Of a DNA stretch of 64,000 nt, positions 44,666 to 52,717 are shown in pieces (position 1 is the first letter of the stretch; every line of letters begins with the position of its first letter). The stretch covers positions 1 through 64,000 of the forward strand of contig CAMJBC010000001.1 of assembly GCA_946403755.1 (NCBI GenBank), in the 5' to 3' direction. The position numbers and the translations under genes are program-made. The DNA is from an uncultured Mycoplasmatota bacterium (GTDB lineage Bacteria > Bacillota_I > Bacilli_A > RF39 > UBA660). The notes beneath the pieces are model-generated. The model had not been told where the DNA came from. It worked only from the letters and a program-made list of their open reading frames with translations, and did no database searches.

Positions 44666-46210
44666 ATGAAAAAAATAGTTATAATGACAATTTTATTATT
44701 TATGCCTATATTTATCAAAGCTGCTGATATTGATAAATTACTTTTAGATTCTGAAGTAGATATTTCAGGTAATTTAATAGTAAGAGAAGTTATTGATTTA
44801 AAAAATATTGATAAAGAATTTAGTATTTATTATAAAAATGAAATAGATGATATTTATAATGGAACAACTATATTAGTTAAGAAAGTTGGAATATTAGAAG
44901 ATATTAATAATTTAAATGAGTTTTATAATGACAATTTTGCTATTAATTATGTAACACCAATTAATAATTATCTTGAAAGAGATGATGGAAAATATGTATA
45001 TTTAACTTTTGATCATAGAGATATTTATTATATTGAATATACAATACTTAATTTGTGTGTTAAACATAATGATGCTGCTGAAATATATTATAGATATTTA
45101 TATAATTTTAATCATGATATTAAGGATGGAATAATTACTTTAAGATTACCAATTAAATCTAATATATTTGATGTATATATACATAGTAATTCTAAAGTAA
45201 GAGCTAATAAAGATATAGAACATAGTATTATTACATTAAATATCAGTAATTTTAAGAAAGATAAATATTTAGATGTTAGATTATTATATGATAAAGATAT
45301 ATTTAGAATTAACATTAATAATAAGAATTCTAATATAAATATATTAGATGATATTAAGAAACAAGAATCTAATAATAATTGCTATATTATATATATAATT
45401 ATATTATTAATAGTAATATTTATAATTCTAGATATATATAGTTATATTAAAATAGATGTAGTAAATTATAATATTACTGATAAGAGAATAGATAAAGATA
45501 TTAAATTATTAGTATTAAGTGATATGCATGATAGAAAAAATATTAATAATAAAATATTAGATATAGTAAATAGAGAAAAACCTGATTATATTTTAATTAG
45601 TGGAGATGCTATTAACGGAAAATATAAGAATGAAGATAAAGCATTTAAAAAGATAGATATATTTATTGATTTATGTAAGAAATTAAAGAAATATAATGTT
45701 TATTATACATATGGTAATCATGAAACATATGTTAATAATAAAATATCTAGAAAATATAAAAGACTTGTATTAAATACTGGAGTTAAAATTCTTAATAATG
45801 ATAATTTATATCTATCTAAGAATGTTAGATTAAATGGTATATTTTATGAAAAGAAATATTATCATAGAAAGAAAGCTAAAATAACTAATGAGGTTATTGA
45901 AAGTAAATTAGGAAAAATTAATTCTAAAAATTATAATGTTTTAATAAATCATAATCCTTTAATACCAGAACCATTTTCTGAATATGGGTTTGATTTAATG
46001 ATTAGTGGTCATGTTCATGGTGGGGTTGTTAGATTACCATGGCCATTATTATCGCCAGAATATAAATTCTTTCCAAAATATAGTAATGGTTTATATAACA
46101 TAGATAAAATGAAAATGATTGTATCTAGAGGAATAGGATATTCTGATATATTACCAATTAGAATTAATAATCCAGCACATATTATGATTATTAATTTAAG
46201 TAAGAAATAA
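44666..46210 (+). CDS. Membrane protein: DUF2207-like ectodomain fused to a calcineurin-like phosphoesterase
   Basis: 514 residues. A signal peptide (1-20), then an exterior beta-rich domain (about 20-225: LLLDSEVDISGNLIVREVIDL is the start pattern of DUF2207 proteins), a membrane helix (about 240-262), and a cytoplasmic metallophosphoesterase. The phosphoesterase motifs are SDMHD, ISGDAINGK, TYGNHET, LINHNP and ISGHVHGG, a complete metal site resembling YkuE/YaeI-type enzymes. ATG 44666 is chosen because the signal peptide begins there, although it has no ribosome site. The domain pair is unusual. Confidence 0.8.
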   Translation: MKKIVIMTILLFMPIFIKAADIDKLLLDSEVDISGNLIVREVIDLKNIDKEFSIYYKNEIDDIYNGTTILVKKVGILEDINNLNEFYNDNFAINYVTPINNYLERDDGKYVYLTFDHRDIYYIEYTILNLCVKHNDAAEIYYRYLYNFNHDIKDGIITLRLPIKSNIFDVYIHSNSKVRANKDIEHSIITLNISNFKKDKYLDVRLLYDKDIFRININNKNSNINILDDIKKQESNNNCYIIYIIILLIVIFIILDIYSYIKIDVVNYNITDKRIDKDIKLLVLSDMHDRKNINNKILDIVNREKPDYILISGDAINGKYKNEDKAFKKIDIFIDLCKKLKKYNVYYTYGNHETYVNNKISRKYKRLVLNTGVKILNNDNLYLSKNVRLNGIFYEKKYYHRKKAKITNEVIESKLGKINSKNYNVLINHNPLIPEPFSEYGFDLMISGHVHGGVVRLPWPLLSPEYKFFPKYSNGLYNIDKMKMIVSRGIGYSDILPIRINNPAHIMIINLSKK

Positions 46211-46236
46211 CAGTTCTGTAAAGAGCTGTTTTCTAT
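46209..46236 (+). terminator. Weak stem-loop after the phosphoesterase gene
   Basis: AACAGTTC and GAGCTGTT (one G-T), followed by a mixed T-rich tract. Confidence 0.5.
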
Positions 46237-46259
46237 TGTTTTTAAAAAGATTGAAATAG

Positions 46260-46268
46260 TGATATAAT
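46260..46268 (+). promoter_or_regulatory. Extended -10 promoter of the acyltransferase unit
   Basis: TGATATAAT, 17 bases before the ATG, with TGAGGAGAG between. Confidence 0.5.
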
Positions 46269-46285
46269 ATTTTTGAGGAGAGTAT

Positions 46286-46855
46286 ATGAAATATAGAATA
46301 TATAAAATCGTTAGATTTATATGTAGACCATTACTTCAATTATTATTTAGAGTAGAAGTTAGTGGTAAAGAAAATATACCTTCTAAAGGGAGTGTTATTC
46401 TAGCAGGAAATCATACTAGTAATAGAGATGCATATATAATGATTTGTATTCCTGATAGAATAGTTCATACTCTTGCTAAAAAAGAATTATTTAATACTAA
46501 ATTTAAGAATAGTTTTTTTAGAAGTATGGCATGTATTCCAGTAGATAGGTCTATACATGATAATAATGCTAAAAATGAAACTATTAATGTACTAAATAAT
46601 GGACATGTAATAGGAATATTTCCAGAAGGAACAGTAAATAAGTCTAAAGATGAATTATTACCATTTAAATATGGTGCTGTATCTTTTGCTAGTAAGACTG
46701 ATTCTTATATAGTTCCTTTTGCTATAACAGGTAAATATAAATTATTTAGAAAATCTGTTAAAGTTAAATATGGTAAACCTTATAAAGTTAAAAATGATTT
46801 AGATAAAGAAAATGAAATATTAAGAAATAAAATATTAGATTTGAAAGGAAAATAA
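46286..46855 (+). CDS. plsC: 1-acyl-sn-glycerol-3-phosphate acyltransferase family protein (first copy)
   Basis: 189 residues. The catalytic HX4D motif is H43-TSNR-D48, the substrate motif FPEGTVNKS and later ALAKKEL, IPVDRSI are typical of PlsC. It would acylate lysophosphatidic acid or a related lysolipid at the membrane. It is coupled to an acyl-CoA ligase gene one base downstream and a second PlsC-like gene after that. Confidence 0.9.
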   Translation: MKYRIYKIVRFICRPLLQLLFRVEVSGKENIPSKGSVILAGNHTSNRDAYIMICIPDRIVHTLAKKELFNTKFKNSFFRSMACIPVDRSIHDNNAKNETINVLNNGHVIGIFPEGTVNKSKDELLPFKYGAVSFASKTDSYIVPFAITGKYKLFRKSVKVKYGKPYKVKNDLDKENEILRNKILDLKGK

Positions 46856-46856
46856 T

Positions 46857-48569
46857 ATGATATTTGCAAGAAAAATAAAAGAAACTTTCTTTAAAAAGAG
46901 TAATACTGTTAGAAAACATTTAACTTATCCTGATGTTTCTATGTATGAAATGGTTAGAAGATGCGCTAATAAATATCCTGATTTAACAGCATATTCTTAT
47001 TATGGAAATAAAGTTTCTTACAAAAGTTATTTAAGAAAAATTGATACTTGTGCTTGTGCTTTTGCAAGATTAGGTGTACAAAAAGGAGATGTTGTTTCAA
47101 TAGTAATGCCAAATACTCCAGAAGCAATTATTTCTTTTTATGCATTAAATAAAATAGGTGCAGTTATTAACATGATTCATCCACTTTCTAGTGAAGAGGA
47201 ATTAAAATATGGAATGGAATTAACTAAAACAAAATATGCTTTAGTAGCAGATATAGTTTATTCTAAAGTTAAAAAAATTAAAGATGATTTAAAATTAAAA
47301 AGAATTATATTTTCTTCAGTAGGTGAATCTATGGATCCAGTTACTAAGATTGGTTATAAATTAAAAACTTTAGGTAAAGTAGATAATAGTTTAACTGATG
47401 ATACAGTTTCTTATTCTAGATTTTATTCTAGAAGTAAATTCTTTACTGGAACTATAAAAGATAAAGGTAAAGGCTCTGATATAGCAGTTATGTTACATAG
47501 TGGTGGTACTACTGGAAAACCTAAATGTGTTGTTTTAACAAATAAAAACTTTAATGCAGTCGCACTTGGGTTACTTGAAACAACTCAAGATATGGGCCCT
47601 GGGGTATCAACTTTATCAATAATGCCTATATTTCATGGATTTGGTTTAGCATGTACTTTTCATGCTGTTAATATCACTGGTGGAGAAGCTATTATTCTTC
47701 CTACAGTAAGTCCTAAACAATTTGATGAAACTATATTAAAATATAAGCCAAATACAATAGGTTGTGTTCCTAGTTTATTAGAAGGACTTCCAAATAGTAA
47801 AAAATTAAGAGATGCTGATTTATCTTTCTTAAAATGTATTATTTGTGGAGGAGATGCTATATCTGATAAATTATGTGAAAGACTAAATGATTTCTTATAT
47901 GATCATGGTAGTGAAGCAAAAGTAAGATCAGCATTTGGTATGACAGAATGTACTGCTGGCGTTACTATGGTTCCTAAAGATAAATATAAAGTTGGTAGTA
48001 TTGGTTATCCAATACCAGATACAGATGTTAAAATAATTGATCCAGAAACTCATAAAGAATGTGCTCCTAATGAAATAGGAGAATTATGTTTTAGTGGTCC
48101 TAGTGTAATGGTTGGATATCTAAATGATGAAGAGGAAACTAAAAATGTTCTTAAAAAGCATAAAGATGGTAAAACATGGATGCATAGTGGAGACTTAGGA
48201 TATAAAGATGAAGATGGATGTATATTCTATAAAGCCAGATTAAAAAGAATGATTGTAACTAGTGGATATAATGTATATCCAGGACAAATAGAACAAATTA
48301 TTTTAGAACATCCTTATGTTGAAACATGTGCAGTTGTTGGAGTACCACATCCATATAAAAAAGAAGTAGTTAAAGCATATATAGTATTAAAAGAAGGATT
48401 AGTATTAAATAGTGAAATTAAAAAGAGTATTAAAGAGCATTGTGAAAAGAATATAGCTAGTTATGCTCTTCCATATGCTTATGGATATAGAAAAGAATTA
48501 CCTAAAACTAAAATAGGTAAAGTGGCTTATAAAGAGCTAATAAATGATAAAGATGAGGAAAGCGAATGA
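46857..48569 (+). CDS. Acyl-CoA/acyl-acid synthetase, AMP-binding family
   Basis: 570 residues. The P-loop-like motif is HSGGTTGKPKCVVLTN; other signatures are FGMTECTAGVT, HSGDLGYKDEDG and the C-terminal GYNVYPGQIEQII with a catalytic Lys near the end (TKIGKVAYK). It activates a fatty acid as acyl-AMP, then acyl-CoA or acyl-ACP. Lying between two PlsC-type acyltransferase genes, it probably supplies or recycles acyl chains for phospholipid or glycolipid remodelling. It overlaps the next gene by four bases. Confidence 0.92.
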   Translation: MIFARKIKETFFKKSNTVRKHLTYPDVSMYEMVRRCANKYPDLTAYSYYGNKVSYKSYLRKIDTCACAFARLGVQKGDVVSIVMPNTPEAIISFYALNKIGAVINMIHPLSSEEELKYGMELTKTKYALVADIVYSKVKKIKDDLKLKRIIFSSVGESMDPVTKIGYKLKTLGKVDNSLTDDTVSYSRFYSRSKFFTGTIKDKGKGSDIAVMLHSGGTTGKPKCVVLTNKNFNAVALGLLETTQDMGPGVSTLSIMPIFHGFGLACTFHAVNITGGEAIILPTVSPKQFDETILKYKPNTIGCVPSLLEGLPNSKKLRDADLSFLKCIICGGDAISDKLCERLNDFLYDHGSEAKVRSAFGMTECTAGVTMVPKDKYKVGSIGYPIPDTDVKIIDPETHKECAPNEIGELCFSGPSVMVGYLNDEEETKNVLKKHKDGKTWMHSGDLGYKDEDGCIFYKARLKRMIVTSGYNVYPGQIEQIILEHPYVETCAVVGVPHPYKKEVVKAYIVLKEGLVLNSEIKKSIKEHCEKNIASYALPYAYGYRKELPKTKIGKVAYKELINDKDEESE

Positions 48570-49162
48570 TAAAATATATACCATATTATTTATTAAAACC
48601 TTTTGTTTCATTATATTTCCGTATTAAATTTAAACCAACTGTTATTGGCAAAGAAAATATACCTAAGAAGGGTCCAATTATTTTATGTGGTAATCATAAA
48701 CATGTACATGATCAGTATAATGTTATGATAGTTACTCCTAGATTAGTTCATTATATGGCTAAAGATGAGTATTTTAAAGGACCACATGCTTGGTTTTATA
48801 AATTAGGACAATGTATTCCAGTAGATAGAACTATTCATGATGAAATAGCAAAAGGTAAAGCTTTAGAAGTTTTAAATAGAGGAGAAGCATTGGGAATATT
48901 TCCAGAAGGTACAAGAAATAAAACTATTGGAACTGATAAAGAAGTAGATTTATTACCATTTAAGTTTGGTGCTGTATCTTTAGCAAAGAAAACTAATGCA
49001 TTAATAGTGCCATTTGGTATAAGTGGAGAATACACTGGTAAAGATGGAAAACTAACTACTAGAATAGGAAAACCATTTAGTGTAGAAGATATGGATCTTG
49101 ATAAAGCTAATAAAGTTTTAAGGGAAAAAATCCTAAAATTAATGAAAAATGAGGAAAAATAG
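48566..49162 (+). CDS. plsC: 1-acyl-sn-glycerol-3-phosphate acyltransferase family protein (second copy)
   Basis: 198 residues. The HX4D motif is H44-KHVH-D49, with FPEGTRNK as substrate motif and QCIPVDRTI. It is similar in plan to the copy at 46286 but clearly divergent, so the two probably differ in acceptor or position specificity. The start overlaps the ligase stop (ATGA), which makes a three-gene coupled unit. Confidence 0.9.
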   Translation: MIKYIPYYLLKPFVSLYFRIKFKPTVIGKENIPKKGPIILCGNHKHVHDQYNVMIVTPRLVHYMAKDEYFKGPHAWFYKLGQCIPVDRTIHDEIAKGKALEVLNRGEALGIFPEGTRNKTIGTDKEVDLLPFKFGAVSLAKKTNALIVPFGISGEYTGKDGKLTTRIGKPFSVEDMDLDKANKVLREKILKLMKNEEK

Positions 49163-49196
49163 TATATAATAAAAACACGTAAAGAGGTGAAACTCT

Positions 49197-50306
49197 ATGA
49201 GATTTATTTTAACAGCAGGTGGTACTGGAGGACATATTTATCCAGCATTATCTGTACTTGAAGAAATAAAAAAAGATAAAACAAATGAATATTTATATGT
49301 AGGAACAAAAGATAGAATGGAAAATGACTTAATTCCTGGCATGGGTATTCCATATGAAGGAATCGAGATTCATGGTTTATTAAAGAAAAATATTGTAAGA
49401 AACGCAAAAAATGTTAAAGATATTGTTTCTGCATATAAAAGATGCTTAAAAATAATGGATGAATTTAAACCAGATGCAGTAATTGCTTTTGGTGGTTATG
49501 TTACATTACCTGTTTGTTTAGCAGCAAAAAGAAAAGGTGTTAAAGTGTTTTTACATGAACAAAATATGTTACCTGGTAAAACAAACATGTTTTTATCTAG
49601 AAAAGTAGATGAAGTATTTATTTCTTTTAAAGATAGTAAAAGTAAATTGAAATGCAAAAAAGTTGTTTATACTGGAAATCCAGTTAGTCAAAGAGCTATT
49701 GAATGTAAACCATATAATAAAACTGAACTAGGATTTTCTAAGAATAAGAAATTAATAATTATTGTAATGGGATCTCTTGGTAGCACAAGTGTTAATGAAA
49801 GACTATTAGATTTTTTAAGAACATATGAAAGAGATGATTCCGAAATATTATTTATTACTGGTAAAAAGAGCTATTCAGAATTAAATAATAATTTAATAGT
49901 ACCTAAGAGTACTAAGATAGTTCCATTCTTTGAAAACTTACCAAGTTTAATGAAGAGTGCTGATTTAATTATTTCAAGAGCAGGAGCTTCTACTATAGCA
50001 GAAATAATGGCAACTAAGACACCATCTATTTTAATACCTAGTCCATATGTTGCTAATAATCATCAATACTATAACGCTATGGATTTAGTTAATAAAAATA
50101 TAAGTGTTTTATTAGAAGAAAAAGATTTAGATAAAAATTCTTTAATAGCAGCTATAGATAAAATATTTGAAAAAGACAATTTAGAAAAAATGAAAGAAAA
50201 TTTATCTAAAATAAAAGATATTAGTTCTAGTAGTATGATTATGGAAGAAGTATATAAGGAATTAAAAGGGAAAAATGACAAAAAAAGTAAAAAAGAAAAA
50301 AATTAA
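49197..50306 (+). CDS. murG: UDP-GlcNAc:lipid I N-acetylglucosaminyltransferase
   Basis: 369 residues. MurG signatures are LTAGGTGGHIYPALSVL, HEQNMLPGKTNMFLSRKV, GSLGS and ISRAGASTIAEIMA. It makes lipid II from lipid I. A GAGGTG site precedes the ATG. The last 32 bases overlap ftsQ. It is separated from mraY by about 20 kb, so this dcw cluster is dispersed. Confidence 0.97.
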   Translation: MRFILTAGGTGGHIYPALSVLEEIKKDKTNEYLYVGTKDRMENDLIPGMGIPYEGIEIHGLLKKNIVRNAKNVKDIVSAYKRCLKIMDEFKPDAVIAFGGYVTLPVCLAAKRKGVKVFLHEQNMLPGKTNMFLSRKVDEVFISFKDSKSKLKCKKVVYTGNPVSQRAIECKPYNKTELGFSKNKKLIIIVMGSLGSTSVNERLLDFLRTYERDDSEILFITGKKSYSELNNNLIVPKSTKIVPFFENLPSLMKSADLIISRAGASTIAEIMATKTPSILIPSPYVANNHQYYNAMDLVNKNISVLLEEKDLDKNSLIAAIDKIFEKDNLEKMKENLSKIKDISSSSMIMEEVYKELKGKNDKKSKKEKN

Positions 50307-50955
50307 TTTTTTTAAAGTATTTATATTTATATTAATACTTTTTTTACTTGGAATAATAATATGGTATTTACTAAATGTTAGAACTAAAAATATAGTAATT
50401 TTAAATAATAATTACTATAGTGATGAAGAAATTATAGAACAAGCTGGTATTGAAAAATATCCTGATTTTATCTTATTAAATAGAAGTAAAATTAGAAATA
50501 AATTAAAAAAATTAGATTTAATAGAAGATGCTAAAATTAATAAAAAAAGAGGATTTATTTTAGAAATAGAAGTTAAAGAAAAGAAAATATTGTACTTAAA
50601 AAGAAGTACTAATGAATATATATTATCTGATAAAACTAGTATTAGCTTGGATAATATAAAAGGAGTGCCAACATTAATTAATTTCTTAGAAGAAGATACT
50701 GAAAATAAATTTATAGAAAGTTTTTCTAAAATAGATGCAAATATTATTTCTTTAATAAGTGAAATAGAATATAGTAAAACAAGTTATGATAGTGAAAGAT
50801 TCTTACTATATATGAATGATGGAAATGAAGTATATGCTACTATATCTAAATTAGATAAACTAAATAAATATGAATCTATAGTAACAAAACTTAATGGCAA
50901 AAGGGGAATATTATATTTAGATAGTGGTAATTATTTAGAAGTAAAGGATAAATAA
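50275..50955 (+). CDS. ftsQ: Cell division protein FtsQ/DivIB
   Basis: 226 residues: a Lys-rich cytoplasmic tail, one membrane helix (about 13-35) and a POTRA-like domain (VLNNNYYSDEEIIEQAGIEKYPDFILL) followed by the beta domain with EIEVKEKKILYLKR. It is a divisome scaffold with FtsL. The gene starts inside murG after AAGGGAAAA. Following murG is the usual Firmicute order. Confidence 0.87.
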   Translation: MTKKVKKKKINFFKVFIFILILFLLGIIIWYLLNVRTKNIVILNNNYYSDEEIIEQAGIEKYPDFILLNRSKIRNKLKKLDLIEDAKINKKRGFILEIEVKEKKILYLKRSTNEYILSDKTSISLDNIKGVPTLINFLEEDTENKFIESFSKIDANIISLISEIEYSKTSYDSERFLLYMNDGNEVYATISKLDKLNKYESIVTKLNGKRGILYLDSGNYLEVKDK

Positions 50956-50957
50956 AA

Positions 50958-50992
50958 GGTGTAAAAAATATAAAAATTTACACTTTTTATTT
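50958..50992 (+). terminator. ftsQ terminator
   Basis: GTGTAAA and TTTACAC around an A-rich loop, then T5ATTTTT. Confidence 0.7.
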
Positions 50993-51000
50993 TTAAAATA

Positions 51001-51029
51001 TTGACTATAAAAAAATTCAATGTTAGAAT
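51001..51029 (+). promoter_or_regulatory. Strong promoter of the pilin gene
   Basis: TTGACT (51001-51006), 17-base spacer, TAGAAT (51024-51029). The leader holds a GAGGT/ACCTC hairpin (51044-51056) and an AAAGGAAAGGG ribosome site. Confidence 0.8.
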
Positions 51030-51082
51030 TAACTTATATGGTAGAGGTAATACCTCACAGAAAGGAAAGGGAATTTTAAATT

Positions 51083-51709
51083 ATGAAGAAGAAAGGATTT
51101 ACATTAGTAGAATTACTAGCTGTTATCGCTATCTTAGCAATCTTAGTAATTATTGCTTTACCAAACGTTTTAGGTATGTTCAATGAAGCAAAGAAAAATA
51201 CATTTGTTACTGAACTACAATCAATTTATACTACAGCTGAAACACAATTTGTTAGTGATTCAATGGGAGATATGACTCAATATACTGACGGTATTAAATA
51301 TGGTCGTGCTGGTACTGTAGATTTAACTGGTAGTGGATTTAAATTATTAGATTTATCTGGTACTAAAGCAATTGATTATTATATTCACTTTAACTTAGCT
51401 GGTAAAGTAGTTGAGTTCTATGCTAGAGATGGACAATTCCAATACGTTTATTCTGGTAAGGCAGGATTATCAAAAGAAAAAATTGCAAAAACAACTATTA
51501 AAGATAGTAAAGCATTTGAAGGTGTAATGGGATCTGGTAGTTGTGCAAATGGAACTAATGCTCTTGCTAATACACCAACATTAGGTACTCCATCTGAGAC
51601 TGAAATTAATACAGGTGTTCTTACAGTTGCTGATGCTGATTCATATTGTACTACAGCTAATTATGCTAAACTTACTGGTTTAACTAATACAACTGCAACA
51701 TTTGAATAA
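51083..51709 (+). CDS. Type IV prepilin, probable major pilin
   Basis: 208 residues. The prepilin cleavage motif is KKKG-FTLVE (cut after G5, Glu at +5), followed by a long hydrophobic helix (LLAVIAILAILVIIALPNVLGMF) and a globular domain with two cysteines near the end (GSCANG and DSYCTTA). The gene has a near-consensus promoter, a structured leader and more C-ending codons than its neighbours, all signs of high expression. No assembly ATPase, platform or prepilin peptidase gene is in the window. The ComGC-type pseudopilins are an alternative, but these are usually smaller. Confidence 0.87.
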   Translation: MKKKGFTLVELLAVIAILAILVIIALPNVLGMFNEAKKNTFVTELQSIYTTAETQFVSDSMGDMTQYTDGIKYGRAGTVDLTGSGFKLLDLSGTKAIDYYIHFNLAGKVVEFYARDGQFQYVYSGKAGLSKEKIAKTTIKDSKAFEGVMGSGSCANGTNALANTPTLGTPSETEINTGVLTVADADSYCTTANYAKLTGLTNTTATFE

Positions 51710-51740
51710 TAATTATTTAGTTAGTTAATAGTAATTATAA

Positions 51741-51771
51741 AAGGGAAGGAATTAAAACCTTCTTTTTTTAT
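51741..51771 (+). terminator. Pilin gene terminator
   Basis: GAAGG and CCTTC with an eight-base loop, then T7. Confidence 0.75.
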
Positions 51772-51808
51772 TGTTTAAATTATTGTAAAATATTATTGGT
51801 GATGTATT

Positions 51809-52693
51809 ATGGATTTAATAATAGGAAGTCATGTTAGTTTTACTAATAAAGATCAATTATTAGGTAGTGTAAAAGAAGCATTAAGTTATAATGCTAATAC
51901 GTTTATGTTTTATACTGGTTCTACTCAAAGTACTCAAAGAAGTGCTTTAAATGATGAATTTACTTATGAAGCATATAAACTAATGGTTGAGAATAATATT
52001 AATAGTGAAAATGTAATAGTACATGCTCCATATATAATTAATTTAGCTAATAAGGTTGATATAGATAAATATAACTTTTATGTTAATTTTTTTACTGAAG
52101 AATTAAATAGAGTAAATAAACTTGGATTTAATAAAATAGTATTACATCCTGGTAGTGCTGTTAATTGTAGTAGGGAAGAAGGAATACAAAATATTATTAG
52201 TGGTTTAAATAATGTTTTATCTAATTCTAAAGATGTAATTGTATTATTAGAAACAATGGCTGGTAAAGGAAATGAACTTGGAATTAATATAGATGAAATA
52301 AAGGCCATTTTAGACGGAATAGAAGATAAAAATAGGGTTGGAGTATGTTTGGATACATGTCACTTAAATGACTCAGGAATTGATATAAATGAGTTTGATA
52401 AATATTTAGATGATTTTGATAAATCTATTGGTCTTGATAAAGTTAAATGTGTTCATGTTAATGATAGTATGAATCCTATATCATCTCATAAAGATAGACA
52501 TAATAATATAGGATATGGAACTATTGGATTTGATGCTTTAAATAAAGTGGTTCATAATAAAAGATTAGAAGGTATTCCTTTTATACTTGAAACTCCATGG
52601 GTAAATAGAAATGAAAAAGATGAATATCCTCCATATAAATTTGAAATAGAGAATTTTAGAAATAATAAATTTGTAGATTTTATAAATAAATAA
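51809..52693 (+). CDS. nfo: Endonuclease IV (AP endonuclease)
   Basis: 294 residues. The TIM-barrel zinc ligands lie in VHAPYIINLAN, VLHPGSAV, LLETMAGKGNELG, CLDTCHLNDSG, HVNDSMNPISSHKDRHNNIGYG and FILETPW, all in the family order. It cuts abasic DNA in base excision repair. It has a GGTGATG site and ends in a shared terminator. Confidence 0.96.
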   Translation: MDLIIGSHVSFTNKDQLLGSVKEALSYNANTFMFYTGSTQSTQRSALNDEFTYEAYKLMVENNINSENVIVHAPYIINLANKVDIDKYNFYVNFFTEELNRVNKLGFNKIVLHPGSAVNCSREEGIQNIISGLNNVLSNSKDVIVLLETMAGKGNELGINIDEIKAILDGIEDKNRVGVCLDTCHLNDSGIDINEFDKYLDDFDKSIGLDKVKCVHVNDSMNPISSHKDRHNNIGYGTIGFDALNKVVHNKRLEGIPFILETPWVNRNEKDEYPPYKFEIENFRNNKFVDFINK

Positions 52694-52717
52694 AAAACGC
52701 TTATTTAAGCGTTTTTA
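52693..52717. terminator. Bidirectional terminator
   Basis: AAAACGCTTA and TAAGCGTTTT with a two-base gap and T-runs on both strands. Confidence 0.85.

Noticed and set aside
51001..51186. A 61-codon open frame covering the pilin leader and its first codons
   Set aside because: It lies over the promoter, leader and start of the pilin in another frame, has no ribosome site, and its sequence is not protein-like.
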